NCBI RefSeq assembly: GCF_002943465.1
Contig: NZ_PTQY01000001.1
Span: 744,001-808,000 of the forward strand
Origin: Rhodoferax sp. TS-BS-61-7
GTDB lineage: Bacteria; Pseudomonadota; Gammaproteobacteria; Burkholderiales; Burkholderiaceae_C
Direction: 5' to 3'
Length of the DNA: 64,000 nt
Below are positions 1 to 9,337 of this stretch, in pieces; within the stretch, counting starts at the first letter, position 1, and every line of letters starts with the position of its first letter. A program made the translations under genes and the position numbers. The notes below the pieces were generated by a model. It worked only from the letters and a program-made list of their open reading frames with translations. It was not told the DNA's origin and searched no databases.

Positions 1-2
1 AC

Positions 3-137
3 AACACCCGGCTGGCCACTTCCAGCGGGCTCACGCTGGACACAGCCAGCACCCACAGCAACCTAGTGAAACAGTGGAAGCAGAGTGGCTGGTCGCTGGA
101 CAACGCCACGCCCACGGTGTTTGCGATCGGCCGTTAG
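3..137 (+). CDS. C-terminal end of an unidentified protein (partial)
   Basis: An open frame enters from the left edge and gives 44 residues before a TAG stop, ending in FAIGR. The piece is rich in Ser, Thr, Leu and Trp-Lys, contains no motif I recognise and has no family assignment. It converges on the S49 peptidase gene with 38 bases between the two stops. That it is coding is supported only by the open frame and the neat convergent end. The rest of the gene lies outside the window. Confidence 0.4.
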   Translation, partial: NTRLATSSGLTLDTASTHSNLVKQWKQSGWSLDNATPTVFAIGR

Positions 138-175
138 GCAGCGCCCCGCGCAAACAGAGGAGCCCGGGGAGTTAT

Positions 176-1204
176 TTAGTGAATGGCTGGCAAGGAACGC
201 AGTGCGCGCACCGCGCCATCACCAATCGACGCACCAAAACGTTTGACCAGGCGCTCGGCCACGTTGTCCTTGCGGGTGTAGTCGATGATGTCCTCGGCCT
301 TCACCACCTCACGCGCCACGTAGTCCAGGTTGCCCAACTGGTCGGCCAGGCCCAGCTCAATGGCTTGCTGGCCGGTCCAGAACAGGCCACTAAACATCTC
401 GGGGGTTTCTTTCAGGCGTGCGCCCCGGCCGTCTTTGACCACAGCAATGAACTGCTGGTGGATCTGGTTCAACATGGCCTGGGCGAAGGCGCGCTGCTTC
501 TCAGTCTGCGGGCTGAAGGGGTCTAAAAACCCCTTGTTTTCACCGGCAGTCATCAGGCGGCGCTCCACACCCAGCTTGTCCATCAGGCCGGTAAAGCCAA
601 AGCCGTCCATCAGCACGCCAATGCTGCCCACAATACTGGCCTTGTCTACAAAAATCTGGTCGGCGGCCGCGGCAATGTAGTACGCCGCCGAGGCACAGGT
701 TTCTTCCACCACGGCATACACGGGTTTGTTGTACTGGGCCTTGAGGCGTTTGATCTCGTCATTGATGATGCCGGCCTGCACCGGGCTACCGCCGGGGGAA
801 TTGATCAGCAACACCACCGCCTTGGCGCCATCGTCTTCGAAAGCGCTGCGCATGGCCGCCACCACAAATTCGGCACTGGCGTCGGCACCCGCGGCAATCT
901 CGCCCTGGATGGAAACCACCGCCGTGTGCGGCATGCTGACATCGGTGGTGGTGCCCCCTTGCTGCAGGCCGAGCCACAGCAGGGCCGACAGGAACACCAG
1001 CCACGCAATGCGGATGGCATTGCGCCAGCGCCGTGCGGCGCGCTGCTCCACCAGCGTCGCCATGGCCAGCTTCTCCAGCGTGGCCCGCTCCCAGCCAGGA
1101 GCCGAGTTTGCTACGTTATTGATAGCTGCTTGCGCATAATCGGTATGCTCTGGAGGCATATTGGAGCCAGAACCGGGCGGTGGAGGAAACGAAGATTCGG
1201 ACAT
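176..1204 (-). CDS. sppA: S49 family signal-peptide-peptidase-like serine protease
   Basis: A 342-residue S49 protease of the short single-domain type. These enzymes cleave peptides in or near the membrane with a Ser-Lys dyad. One membrane segment lies at about residues 65–80 after a basic stretch. The oxyanion motif INSPGG is at about 135–139, the likely nucleophile is Ser172 in CASAAYY, and the likely general base is Lys224 in GENKGF. Their 52-residue spacing matches the Bacillus SppA dyad. The chosen ATG lies one base after the Rieske stop; an upstream in-frame extension would overlap that gene. It is last in an operon with rluC, the HAD gene and the Rieske gene. Residues 22–33 are encoded by a copy of the dispersed 50 bp repeat, read as YAQAAIN. 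Confidence 0.9.
   Translation of the reverse strand: MSESSFPPPPGSGSNMPPEHTDYAQAAINNVANSAPGWERATLEKLAMATLVEQRAARRWRNAIRIAWLVFLSALLWLGLQQGGTTTDVSMPHTAVVSIQGEIAAGADASAEFVVAAMRSAFEDDGAKAVVLLINSPGGSPVQAGIINDEIKRLKAQYNKPVYAVVEETCASAAYYIAAAADQIFVDKASIVGSIGVLMDGFGFTGLMDKLGVERRLMTAGENKGFLDPFSPQTEKQRAFAQAMLNQIHQQFIAVVKDGRGARLKETPEMFSGLFWTGQQAIELGLADQLGNLDYVAREVVKAEDIIDYTRKDNVAERLVKRFGASIGDGAVRALRSLPAIH
1110..1157 (-). repeat. Dispersed ~50 bp repeat, copy 1 (inside sppA)
   Basis: The core GATAGCTGCTTGCGCATA at 1121–1138 and the outer GCTAC and GAGGC ends match the other copies. It lies in the N-terminal cytoplasmic tail region of the S49 peptidase, where it stays in frame and adds YAQAAIN to the protein. 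Confidence 0.75.
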
Positions 1205-1205
1205 A

Positions 1206-1586
1206 TCAGAAAGCGACAGGTTGTAAGTTGTGGGCAGTATGCCAGTGCACGACACCATCCACTTCCGTGAGGGCAATGGAGACCAGGCCGCCACGGCAAG
1301 GGCCGGCGCGGCATTGGCCGGTTTGTGGGCTGTACATGGCGCCGTGGGTGGCGCATATCAACCAGTGGCCGGTCATGTCAAAAAACCGGTTGGGCTGGTA
1401 GTCCATTTCCATGGGCACGTGGGAGCAGCGGTTCAGGTAGGCGTAGACCTTGTCGGCATACCGGATGGCAAATCCGTAGCAGGTCTGGCCGCAATAAACC
1501 ACATCAAACGGCACAGCGTCACCGCTGTTGACCAAATCAGCGCTGTTGCACAGCGCAATCGCCACACCTGCGGGTCCCAATGTCAT
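1206..1586 (-). CDS. Rieske [2Fe-2S] protein
   Basis: A 126-residue single-domain Rieske protein. Cluster ligands are visible as Cys54 and His56 (CSH) and Cys78 and His81 (CATH), with 21 residues between the two pairs. There is no signal peptide or membrane segment, so it resembles soluble cytoplasmic Rieske ferredoxins rather than the bc1 subunit. The ATG was chosen because it follows the HAD stop by 10 bases; a longer frame would run into that gene. Its partner oxidoreductase is not evident. The order HAD–Rieske–S49 peptidase on one transcript is, from memory, common in Comamonadaceae. Confidence 0.88.
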   Translation of the reverse strand: MTLGPAGVAIALCNSADLVNSGDAVPFDVVYCGQTCYGFAIRYADKVYAYLNRCSHVPMEMDYQPNRFFDMTGHWLICATHGAMYSPQTGQCRAGPCRGGLVSIALTEVDGVVHWHTAHNLQPVAF

Positions 1587-1596
1587 GGCAACTCCC

Positions 1597-2271
1597 TCAG
1601 GCGTGGGCCAGCAGCCAGGTGTGCAGCTCGGCCACCGAATGCGCCACATGCCGCGGTTGCAGTGGCGCAAAGGCTGTGTGCTCGTGCGCGCCGTAGCTCA
1701 CGCCCACACTCGCACAGCCCGCATTCAGGGCCAGTTGCAGATCATGGGTGGTGTCGCCAATCATGAGCACCCGCTCGGGCGGCACGCCAAACTCGGCCAT
1801 CAGCTCCTGCAGCATCAGCGGGTGTGGTTTGCCGGCGGTCTCGTCGGCAGTGCGCGAGCCGTCAAACACGCCGCGCAGCTCCACCGCCTGCAAGGCCTCG
1901 TTGAGCCCCGAGCGGCTTTTGCCAGTAGCCACGGTCAGCAAATGGCCTGCGGCCTTGAGCGCGTCTAGCATGGGCAACACGCCGTCAAACAGGCTGATGT
2001 CGTTCTGGTGCAGCACATAGTGGTGTTTGTAACGCGCACCCAGCAGCGGGTATTTCTCCTTAGGTACATCGGGTGCAGCGTGGGCCAGCGCCTGCATCAG
2101 GCCCAGGCCTATCACATAGGCGGCGTCTTTGTCGCTGGGCACGGTGCCGCCCACATCGGCCACCGCGGCCTGGATACAGCGGGTGATGATGGCCGTGGAA
2201 TCAAACAGGGTTCCATCCCAGTCAAAGGCGATCAGGTCAAACTGGCGGGTGCGGGTGGGGTTGGAAGACAT
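1597..2271 (-). CDS. HAD-superfamily phosphatase (phosphoglycolate phosphatase-like)
   Basis: 224 residues with the HAD core intact. Motif I is DWDGT, with the nucleophile Asp17 and acid/base Asp19. Motif II is the Thr in VATGKS, motif III the Lys in GKPHP, and motif IV is GDTTHD. The cap insertion between motifs I and II is the helical C1 type of HAD-IA enzymes such as Gph. It is probably a small-molecule phosphomonoesterase of the cytoplasm; phosphoglycolate is only a family-based guess at the substrate. It lies 26 bases after rluC and 10 before the Rieske gene, so co-transcription is likely. Confidence 0.87.
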   Translation of the reverse strand: MSSNPTRTRQFDLIAFDWDGTLFDSTAIITRCIQAAVADVGGTVPSDKDAAYVIGLGLMQALAHAAPDVPKEKYPLLGARYKHHYVLHQNDISLFDGVLPMLDALKAAGHLLTVATGKSRSGLNEALQAVELRGVFDGSRTADETAGKPHPLMLQELMAEFGVPPERVLMIGDTTHDLQLALNAGCASVGVSYGAHEHTAFAPLQPRHVAHSVAELHTWLLAHA

Positions 2272-2297
2272 GGGTAAGCGTTGGTTTCAAAGAGGGA

Positions 2298-3380
2298 TCA
2301 GGTCGCTGCCGGTACGGCAACATGTAGGAAATCGGCCAACTCGGGCGGCAGTTCGGCAAACAGTTCGACCTTTTTGTCGGTGAGCGGGTGCTTGCACTGG
2401 AAACGCCAGGCGTGCAAAAACATGCGCTTGAGGGGTGCCGGAGCGACGCCCCGCGCCAATTCCTTGTTCAGGTCAAAGTCGCCGTACTTGTCGTCGCCGG
2501 CAATTGGCATGCCTTCGGACGCCAAATGCACACGAATCTGGTGCGTGCGCCCGGTTTTGATGGTCACTTCCAGCAGCGAGTAGCCGCGCTGGCCTGTGGC
2601 ATCGGCGACCGCCGGCACACCAGAGGTGGCCCGGACCTTGACCAAGGACAGCGAGGGCATGGCGTCGGGGTGGTCCTTCTCGACCACCTTCACACGGCGC
2701 TCCCCCGCATCCGCACCACCATCCTTGCTGGCCAGCAGGTACTTGTGCAGGGATTTGTCCAACACCTTCTTATTAGTGGGCCACTGCCCCACCACCAAGG
2801 CCAGGTAGGTTTTGCCGGTTTCACGTTCGCGGAACTGGTCCTGCAAATTTTTGAGGGCGCTGCGCTTTTTGGCGATCAGCAAAATGCCACTGGTTTCCCG
2901 GTCCAGGCGGTGCACCAGCTCCAAAAACGTGGCCTGGGGTCGCGCCATGCGCAACTGCTCAATCACCCCAAAACTCACACCCGACCCCCCATGCACGGCC
3001 ACGCCGGCGGGTTTGTCGATCACCAAAAAATGGTCATCTTCGAACAGCACCGGGAAGGTTTTGGCCGGCGTGCGGCTGGCCGCCTGCGCCACCACCTGCT
3101 CTGCCATGGCCTGAGCTTTTTGCTCCACCCGTTCGGACATGCGCACTGGCGGCACCCGCACCACGTCCCCCACCGCGACCCGGGTGTCGGCGCTGGCGCG
3201 GCCCTTGTTCACGCGCACCTCGCCATTGCGGATGATGCGGTAGACATGGGTTTTGGGCACACCCTTGAGCTCGCGCATCAGGAAGTTGTCCAGGCGCTGG
3301 CCGGCGCTGTCTTCGTCCACCGTCACCGATTTGACTTGCGGCAGGGCTGGGGCTGGATTGCCCCCTATAATGTGTTTCAC
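2298..3380 (-). CDS. rluC: 23S rRNA pseudouridine synthase (RluC type)
   Basis: 360 residues. An S4 RNA-binding domain covers roughly residues 24–80 (QRLDNFLMRE onward) and a RluA-family catalytic domain follows. The catalytic Asp is Asp160 in the family motif HRLDRETSG. In E. coli RluC converts uridines 955, 2504 and 2580 of 23S rRNA to pseudouridine. The gene is divergent from rne, the arrangement also found in E. coli, which supports the RluC assignment over its paralogues. The start used is a GTG with no strong ribosome binding site, so the true start may be slightly downstream. It is probably the first gene of the operon ending with sppA. Confidence 0.92.
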   Translation of the reverse strand: MKHIIGGNPAPALPQVKSVTVDEDSAGQRLDNFLMRELKGVPKTHVYRIIRNGEVRVNKGRASADTRVAVGDVVRVPPVRMSERVEQKAQAMAEQVVAQAASRTPAKTFPVLFEDDHFLVIDKPAGVAVHGGSGVSFGVIEQLRMARPQATFLELVHRLDRETSGILLIAKKRSALKNLQDQFRERETGKTYLALVVGQWPTNKKVLDKSLHKYLLASKDGGADAGERRVKVVEKDHPDAMPSLSLVKVRATSGVPAVADATGQRGYSLLEVTIKTGRTHQIRVHLASEGMPIAGDDKYGDFDLNKELARGVAPAPLKRMFLHAWRFQCKHPLTDKKVELFAELPPELADFLHVAVPAAT

Positions 3381-3561
3381 TAGCGTCGCGCCGTAAGTGG
3401 TTGATTTGTCTGGAGTTTAGTCCACACCCCACAAACCGTTGCGCTGGAAGGTCGATGCCGCCACGCTGTCTTGTTTGCAAATCACACGCCACCTGCCTGT
3501 GATGGCCCGCAAACAGTATGGCCAAGCCGACGAATTGAAACCCTGAAACGGAATACCCCAA

Positions 3562-3586
3562 ATTCGCAAACCCACGGTTTGCGAAT
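3562..3586 (+). promoter_or_regulatory. Hairpin in the rne leader
   Basis: ATTCGCAAAC and GTTTGCGAAT form a perfect 10-bp stem around a 5-base loop. No T-run follows, so it is not an intrinsic terminator. It lies about 290 bases before the rne start, inside the region expected to be the leader. By analogy with E. coli it could be an RNase E feedback element; that role is inference. Confidence 0.45.
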
Positions 3587-3669
3587 GGAATGAAACGAGA
3601 TGTTTGTGTTGTTAAGCCTGATGACCATGTGCCTGCGGAGCGTTTACGCCCCGTTGGGTGGCACATATC

Positions 3670-3718
3670 GGCCTGCAGCCCCGGTACAACCTGCGCAACG
3701 AGCTATCCTTTTGATAGC
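3670..3718 (+). repeat. Dispersed ~50 bp repeat, copy 2 (rne leader)
   Basis: A diverged forward copy: GGCCTGCAGCCCC, then CTGCGCAACGAGCTAT, then TTGATAGC. The order and spacing match the better copies at 20,113 and 24,315. It lies between the leader hairpin and the rne start. Confidence 0.65.
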
Positions 3719-3875
3719 AAGTTCACAAACGCACCCCCTCGTCCCCATCCCTGCGCCTACGCTTCGTCACCTCGTGTGACCTGAAGTTCTCCGGCAATTC
3801 CACCTCACTTCAATTCGTCAGTCCGGCACCGTACGCCCATTCCGGGCATGTGCTTATTGAAGAAGGATGCAATCC

Positions 3876-6800
3876 ATGAAACGGATGCTGATCAACGCCA
3901 CGCAGGCTGAAGAACGCCGCCTGGCCATTGTCGACGGACAAAAACTCCTCGACTACGAAATCGAAATCGAAGGGCGCGAACAGCGCAAGGGCAATATCTA
4001 CAAGGCCGTCGTCACCCGCGTCGAACCATCGCTGGAAGCCTGCTTTGTGGACTACGGCGAAGACCGCCACGGCTTCCTGCCCTTCAAGGAAATCTCCAAA
4101 ACCTACTTCCAGCAAGGCGTTTCCGCCGGTAACGCCCGCATCCAGGATGCGATCCGCGAAGGCCAGGAACTGCTGGTGCAAGTGGAAAAAGAAGAGCGTG
4201 GCAACAAGGGCGCTGCCCTGACCACCTTTGTGTCGCTCGCCGGCCGCTACGTGGTCCTGATGCCCAACAACCCCCGTGGCGGTGGCGTTTCGCGCCGCAT
4301 CGAGGGTGATGACCGTGCAGAACTCAAAGAAAACATGGACCAGTTGGAATACCCCAACGGCATGTCCATCATCGCGCGCACCGCCGGCATTGGCCGCAGC
4401 GCGCCCGAGTTGCAGTGGGACCTGAACTACCTCTTGAAGCTGTGGACCGCGATTGACGGCGCCGCCAAGGGTGGCAAGGGTGCCTACCTGATTTACCAAG
4501 AGTCGTCCCTGGTAATCCGCGCGATCCGCGATTACTTCAACCACGACATCGGCGACATCCTGATCGACACCGACGACGTGTACGAACAGGCCCAGCAGTT
4601 CATGGCCCACGTGATGCCAGAGCACGCAGCCCGCGTGAAGCGCTACCGTGACGACGCCCCGCTGTTCAGCCGCTTCCAGATCGAACACCAGATCGAATCC
4701 GCCTACGCCCGCACGGTGCAACTGCCTTCCGGCGGCGCCATCGTGATCGACCACACCGAAGCCCTGGTGTCCGTAGACGTCAACTCGGCCCGCGCCATCA
4801 AGGGCGGCGACATCGAAGAAACCGCGACCCGCACCAACCTGGAAGCCGCTGACGAAGTGGCGCGCCAGATGCGCCTGCGTGACTTGGGTGGCCTGATCGT
4901 GATCGACTTTATCGACATGGAAGAGTCCCGCAACCGCCGCGAAGTGGAAAACCGCTTGCGCGACGCGCTGCGCCAGGACCGCGCCCGCGTGCAGTTCGGC
5001 ACCATCTCCAAGTTCGGCCTGATGGAAATGAGCCGCCAGCGCCTGCGCCCGGCCCTTTCGGAAGGTGCATCCATTCCTTGCCCCCGTTGCGGCGGCTCCG
5101 GCCACATCCGCGATACCGAATCCAGCGCTTTGCAGATTCTGCGCATCATCCAGGAAGAGTCGCTCAAGGACAACACGGCATCGGTCATGTGCCAGGTGCC
5201 CGTCGATGTGGCCTCGTTCCTGCTGAACGAAAAGCGTACCGAAATCGCCAAAATCGAACTCAAGCAGCGCATCAACGTGCTGATGGTGCCCAACAAGACG
5301 CTGGAAACGCCCAACTACAAGCTCGAACGCCTGAAACACGACGACCCGCGCCTGGACCACATCGAAGCCAGCTACAAGATGGCCGATGACATAGAAGAAG
5401 CCACCGGCGTGACCCGCCGTTCGCAAGAGCCCACCAACAAACAAACTCCCGTGATCAAGGGCGTGTTGCCCGACGCACCCGCCCCCATCGCGCCGCCCAA
5501 GCCCGAAGTGGCCAAACCCCAGGCTGCAGCGCCTGCGGCAAAGCCCGTGGCAGCAGCGCCTGCACCTGCCAGCAAAGGTTTCTTTGGTTGGATCAAGGGC
5601 CTGCTGGGCATGGAAGAAGCCGCACCGGTGGCCAAGCCCGCACCTGCGACTGCCAAGACCGACGACAAACGCGAAGGCCGTGACGGCCGGGGCCGCGATG
5701 GCAGCCGCAACGGTGGCCGTGGTGAGCGCAACGACCGTGGTGGCGAGCGTGGCGAAGGCCGCAACAGCCGTGGTGGCCGCAATGAGCCCCGCGCCGACGG
5801 CCGTGGCCCGCGCGACGAAAACCGGGGTGAAGCCCGCCCCGAAGGTGGTGCAGAGCGTGGTGAACGCGGTGGCCGCAATGGCCGCAACCGTGGTGAGCGT
5901 GGCGAACGCCAAGGCGGCGCCCAGCGCAACGAACGCATGGACGCTGGCGCTGCCGTAGCAGGCCAGGATGTCCAGGTGTCTGCAGGCGCCGACAACGGCA
6001 ACGCCCCACGTGGCGAAGGCCGCGGTGAACCCCGCCAGGACCGTGCCCCGCGTGGTGAAGGCCGTGGCCGCAACCGTGGCGAAGGCCGTGGCCCGCGCGA
6101 AGAAAACACAGAGCGCAACACCGAGCAACGCCAGGACACACGCCACGAGGAAACCACAGACGCACGCCCCGAAGGCGCCGCGGACGTGAATACCGAAGCC
6201 CGTGGAGACGGTCGTGAAGGCCGTGGCCGTGGACGCAATCGCAATGGCCGCCGCGACGAACGTGGCCCCCGTCAGGACGACGGCAACCGCGCTGACGCAG
6301 AACCCCAATCTGCACTCGCCTTTGCCGACACGGCCCCGACAGCCCAGGCCGATGTGAACCAAATCGATGGCGAAACTGCCGCCCAGGCCGAAGGCCGCAA
6401 TGCTGGCGATGGCCAGCGCCGCTCACGCGACCGTTATGGCCGTGACCGTGGCAATCGCCAGGAACGTGGTGAACAAGCTGCAGCCCCGCAGCACACCGAA
6501 GAAGCGCCACAAGCCGCTGCTGCGTCCGTCAGCATGGAGCCAGTGCAGCCTATCGTGGCAGCAGCCCCAGCACCGGTTGCCCCTGTGGTGGCCGTGGTTG
6601 CGCCTGTCGCTGCACCCGCCCCTGTGGCCACCGGCAGCATGCCCAAGGTCGAAGGTTATGCCCTGCCTACTGCATCCTTGCAGCAAGTCGCCCAAGGTTC
6701 GGGCCTGCAGTGGGTGAATTCGGATGCCGCCAAGATTGCCGCCGTGCAAGCGGCGATTGCCGCCGAGCCCAAGCCCGTGCATGTGCCCCGCGAGCGCCCG

Positions 6801-6899
6801 GCCCCTGTGGTGGTGGACGCTGGCCCGCTGGTGCTGGTGGAAACCCGGCGCGACTTGCGCAACATGAGCCTGCCGTTTGAAGAGAACAACGCGGGTTAA
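3876..6899 (+). CDS. rne: Ribonuclease E
   Basis: 1007 residues. The N-terminal catalytic half follows E. coli RNase E closely: [10 protein letters not shown], an S1 RNA-binding domain at about 36–120, and the DNase-I-like region. The two metal-binding Asp are in [10 protein letters not shown] and [10 protein letters not shown]. The Zn-link CPRCGGSG tetramerises the enzyme. The C-terminal half is low-complexity Arg/Gly/Glu-rich sequence (about 595–840) and then Ala/Pro-rich, the scaffold expected to bind RNA and degradosome partners. It ends in the short motif NMSLPFE. The ATG at 3876 is preferred over one at 3867 because AGAAGGA abuts the earlier ATG but sits at proper spacing for the later one. 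A terminator follows. Confidence 0.97.
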   Translation: MKRMLINATQAEERRLAIVDGQKLLDYEIEIEGREQRKGNIYKAVVTRVEPSLEACFVDYGEDRHGFLPFKEISKTYFQQGVSAGNARIQDAIREGQELLVQVEKEERGNKGAALTTFVSLAGRYVVLMPNNPRGGGVSRRIEGDDRAELKENMDQLEYPNGMSIIARTAGIGRSAPELQWDLNYLLKLWTAIDGAAKGGKGAYLIYQESSLVIRAIRDYFNHDIGDILIDTDDVYEQAQQFMAHVMPEHAARVKRYRDDAPLFSRFQIEHQIESAYARTVQLPSGGAIVIDHTEALVSVDVNSARAIKGGDIEETATRTNLEAADEVARQMRLRDLGGLIVIDFIDMEESRNRREVENRLRDALRQDRARVQFGTISKFGLMEMSRQRLRPALSEGASIPCPRCGGSGHIRDTESSALQILRIIQEESLKDNTASVMCQVPVDVASFLLNEKRTEIAKIELKQRINVLMVPNKTLETPNYKLERLKHDDPRLDHIEASYKMADDIEEATGVTRRSQEPTNKQTPVIKGVLPDAPAPIAPPKPEVAKPQAAAPAAKPVAAAPAPASKGFFGWIKGLLGMEEAAPVAKPAPATAKTDDKREGRDGRGRDGSRNGGRGERNDRGGERGEGRNSRGGRNEPRADGRGPRDENRGEARPEGGAERGERGGRNGRNRGERGERQGGAQRNERMDAGAAVAGQDVQVSAGADNGNAPRGEGRGEPRQDRAPRGEGRGRNRGEGRGPREENTERNTEQRQDTRHEETTDARPEGAADVNTEARGDGREGRGRGRNRNGRRDERGPRQDDGNRADAEPQSALAFADTAPTAQADVNQIDGETAAQAEGRNAGDGQRRSRDRYGRDRGNRQERGEQAAAPQHTEEAPQAAAASVSMEPVQPIVAAAPAPVAPVVAVVAPVAAPAPVATGSMPKVEGYALPTASLQQVAQGSGLQWVNSDAAKIAAVQAAIAAEPKPVHVPRERPAPVVVDAGPLVLVETRRDLRNMSLPFEENNAG

Positions 6900-6902
6900 A
6901 TA

Positions 6903-6931
6903 AAAAGGGGCACCACGGTGCCCCTTTTTTT
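6903..6931. terminator. Intrinsic terminator after rne
   Basis: GGGGCACC and GGTGCCCC form a perfect 8-bp stem with a 2-base gap, flanked by AAAA on the left and seven T on the right. The symmetric flanks mean it can also serve the convergent GGDEF gene, whose stop is at 6950. Confidence 0.9.
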
Positions 6932-6949
6932 GGCCTGTCGGCAGCTGGT

Positions 6950-8026
6950 TTAAAACAGGTCCACAGCACCTATCTTCAGCGCATCGCCAAAGAAGCCCTT
7001 GCGCACCAGCTCCGCATGGCTGAACACCTTGTTGCGGCCGTTGTGCTGCGCATAGTCCACCGCGCGCTCGGCATGCTCCAGCGCCGTACTCGGTGAGTCA
7101 TCGGGCGTGATGCGGGTGAAGCCGGCGCAAATGGTGACGCGCCCCACCTGCGGAAAGTTAAATTTCTCGATATTGGCCCGAAAGCGCTCAAACGCAGCCA
7201 GCACCAGAGCCTCGTCAGGGCAGTGCATGAGCACAGCAAACTGCTCGCCACCCAGGCGGTACAGCCGGTCGTAGGTGCGAAAGGTGTTGTTCATGATGCG
7301 CGCCACCAAGAGCAGCACCTCTTCGGCAATCAGGTGGCCGTTTTTGTCATTGAGCAAGCCAAAGTTGTCGATGCTGATGGTGCCCATCCAGTAGTTGGGC
7401 GGCACCCGGTGGCGGCGCTCCTGGCCAGGCGCCACAGCCGCCTTCAAAGCCTCCGACTGCGGCTCGGGCCCCTCGCCCAGCTCATCGAGCACGGCACTGT
7501 AGAACGTGTCATCCAGGGACTTGCGGTTGAGCAAGCCGGTGAGTGCATCGCGGTCGCTGTAAGCCAGCAGGTGGTACATATTGCGAAACACATGCTGGAC
7601 CTGGGCCAGGGTTTGCAACTGCTCCTGCGTCAGCGGGGATGCAGAGTGAATCTCCAACGCCCCTTCATCGTCGTTGAGAGTCTCAGCAAACAGTGGAAAG
7701 TAGGTGATGCGGGGCCCGTCTTCGCCGGCCCAGGCGATCTCGATGCGCTCGCGGTTTTGCAGAGCTCGCAGGCGATCGCGGTTGTCGTCCAACAAAGGTA
7801 ATTTCTGAAAGTCCACGCGGAGCGGGTCCACCACCTTGCCGCCGCCCTTGGCGTCCAGTGTGGCCACTTCCAGCCAGCGCTTGATGCCTTCTTCACTCAC
7901 CACCCGCGCGACGATGACGCGCTGGATGGGCACCAGGTCAATCAATGCCTTGGACAGGGTGAGCTCCAACAGGTCGCGGTCGCGGTGGTCTGTGAGCTTG
8001 ATCAGGTGGTCGATGAGTGTGGCCAT
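6950..8026 (-). CDS. GGDEF-domain protein with variant GGEQF motif
   Basis: 358 residues. An N-terminal sensor-like region (about 1–150) has no membrane segment. A GGDEF domain starts at about 158 (DALTGLLNR). Diguanylate cyclases make cyclic di-GMP. Two features are odd. The signature reads GGEQF at 259–263, with Gln where the second acidic residue should be. About 30 residues, charged and Pro-rich, are inserted near 180–212 between the first helix and the strand carrying the metal Asp (SIDNF). Activity may be reduced or lost, but cannot be decided from sequence. It lies 32 bases after hemY on the same strand and may be read from the hem transcript. Confidence 0.85.
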   Translation of the reverse strand: MATLIDHLIKLTDHRDRDLLELTLSKALIDLVPIQRVIVARVVSEEGIKRWLEVATLDAKGGGKVVDPLRVDFQKLPLLDDNRDRLRALQNRERIEIAWAGEDGPRITYFPLFAETLNDDEGALEIHSASPLTQEQLQTLAQVQHVFRNMYHLLAYSDRDALTGLLNRKSLDDTFYSAVLDELGEGPEPQSEALKAAVAPGQERRHRVPPNYWMGTISIDNFGLLNDKNGHLIAEEVLLLVARIMNNTFRTYDRLYRLGGEQFAVLMHCPDEALVLAAFERFRANIEKFNFPQVGRVTICAGFTRITPDDSPSTALEHAERAVDYAQHNGRNKVFSHAELVRKGFFGDALKIGAVDLF

Positions 8027-8058
8027 GGGGCGGATAATAGCCCCGAAAGTTCAGCACG

Positions 8059-9336
8059 TCACGCTTTGGAGGCTTCCTTGTAGGCCTGTGCGGCGGCGGC
8101 CGTATCCTGCCTGTGTTCGGCCAGTTCGGCCAGGGCGCGCCAGGCGTCTCGCTTGAGGTCCGCATCCTTGAGCATGGTCAAGGATTGGCGCAGCATCTGC
8201 TGGGCTTTGCCCCACAACTCCAGCCGCGCGCACATCACCCCGGCCAGGTACTGCAGCAAGGGGTCACCCGGGTTGGCCAACTGCAGCGACTCGATGCGCT
8301 GCAGCCACGGCGCATCGGGCGTGCCGGTGGCCTGGGCAAAACCTTTTTCCAGCACGCGCACCACACGCACGCGCAGCGCCGGGCTCAATGCATCCAGGCG
8401 TTCGCCCATGGCCATCCACAGCGGCAGCACCCACTGGCGTGACAGGGCCACATCGCCGCCCAGTTGCAGACAACGCTCTGCGGCTTCTAGCGCCACCTCG
8501 GGCATGTGTTTTTCTGCCGTCTCCAATGCCTCCCAAGCGCGTTGCAACTGCATGGGGTCATGGGCCGAGCGCAGGATTTCAAGTGCCAGCCCGCGGGCAA
8601 TACCGGCACCCGCCACTTCCGAGAACGCCCGGTGTTTGGTGAGCAGGCGCACCGCATCCAATGCCGCACGCGCCTGGCCAGCCAGGCGCGCCGCCTTGAG
8701 GCGCAAACGCAGGGCAATAGTGCGGCGGGCTGTGCCTTGGGGCAATTGGTCCAACCACTCCAGCGACAAAGAGGCGTCACGGTCCTCAAACGACCAACGT
8801 GCTGCGCGCATCAGCACACCATCGCGACCATCCTGCGCGTCGCGCGGCCGGGTCAGCTCCAGTGCGCTCTGAAAATGTTGCTCACGGCGGCTGCGGTCTT
8901 GCAGCGCATGGGCACTTTCGGCAGCAATCAGGTGGGACATGGTGCGCAGGCGCACGCCGTGTACCGTGTGTTCTTCGCTGCTGCGCAGCGACTCTTCGAG
9001 CGTGACCACCAGCTCGGCCGCCTTGCGGGCCCGCACAAAACGCCCGGCCACCAGGTTGGACAGAGAGTCCAGCAGCGCCTCGTGCATGGCGCGCTCTTTG
9101 TAGAGCAGGCGCCAGCGCTTGGCCTGCACCGGAATGTGCAGCAGGCCCGAGAGTGCGCGCAAAGCCAGGTGCAGGGTCACAAACACCAGGGCCAGCAGCA
9201 CCAGCACCAGGTTGAGTGACAGGTCCACACGGTACGGTGGCCAGTACAGGGTCACCGTGCCCTGGTTGTTACCGGCAAACAAGGCGGTGGCCACCGCCAC
9301 CGCAAACAGGGCAAGAAGCCAAAGTGCGGCCCGCAT
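8059..9336 (-). CDS. hemY: HemY-like membrane TPR protein
   Basis: 425 residues. Two membrane segments lie near the N-terminus (about 3–20 and 41–63), followed by a long helical region of TPR type. This is the HemY_N architecture of the E. coli hemCDXY operon, not the unrelated protoporphyrinogen oxidase also named HemY. It probably scaffolds membrane-associated haem synthesis. Its start lies one base after the hemX stop, indicating translational coupling. The gene ends the conserved hemC–hemD–hemX–hemY set. Confidence 0.88.
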   Translation of the reverse strand: MRAALWLLALFAVAVATALFAGNNQGTVTLYWPPYRVDLSLNLVLVLLALVFVTLHLALRALSGLLHIPVQAKRWRLLYKERAMHEALLDSLSNLVAGRFVRARKAAELVVTLEESLRSSEEHTVHGVRLRTMSHLIAAESAHALQDRSRREQHFQSALELTRPRDAQDGRDGVLMRAARWSFEDRDASLSLEWLDQLPQGTARRTIALRLRLKAARLAGQARAALDAVRLLTKHRAFSEVAGAGIARGLALEILRSAHDPMQLQRAWEALETAEKHMPEVALEAAERCLQLGGDVALSRQWVLPLWMAMGERLDALSPALRVRVVRVLEKGFAQATGTPDAPWLQRIESLQLANPGDPLLQYLAGVMCARLELWGKAQQMLRQSLTMLKDADLKRDAWRALAELAEHRQDTAAAAQAYKEASKA

Positions 9337-9337
9337 C

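Larger units (their letters stand above)
3381..3875. other. rluC–rne divergent intergenic region and rne leader
   Basis: About 495 bases without a convincing gene. It holds a perfect 10-bp hairpin (3562–3586) and a forward copy of the dispersed repeat (3670–3718). An AGAAGGA ribosome binding site sits just before the rne start. A TATAAT at 3366–3371, inside the first codons of rluC, points toward rne but lacks a good −35 at 17 bp. In E. coli rne has a long structured 5' leader through which RNase E controls its own mRNA; a long leader here is consistent with that but not proof. Confidence 0.5.

Noticed and set aside
3331..3371. TTGACT at 3331 with TATAAT at 3366 as the rne promoter.
   Set aside because: The two hexamers are 29 bases apart, too far for a sigma-70 promoter. 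The TATAAT alone is kept only as a note.
5680..6300. Repetitive GC-rich DNA in rne considered as a CRISPR or tandem-repeat array.
   Set aside because: The repetition comes from Arg/Gly/Glu codons in the RNase E C-terminal scaffold. There is no regular spacer structure.
3810..6362. An 850-codon open frame on the minus strand opposite rne.
   Set aside because: Its product is an Ala/Gly/Val/Phe-rich low-complexity string without a fold, and it lies wholly opposite the clear RNase E gene. It is a by-product of high GC content.
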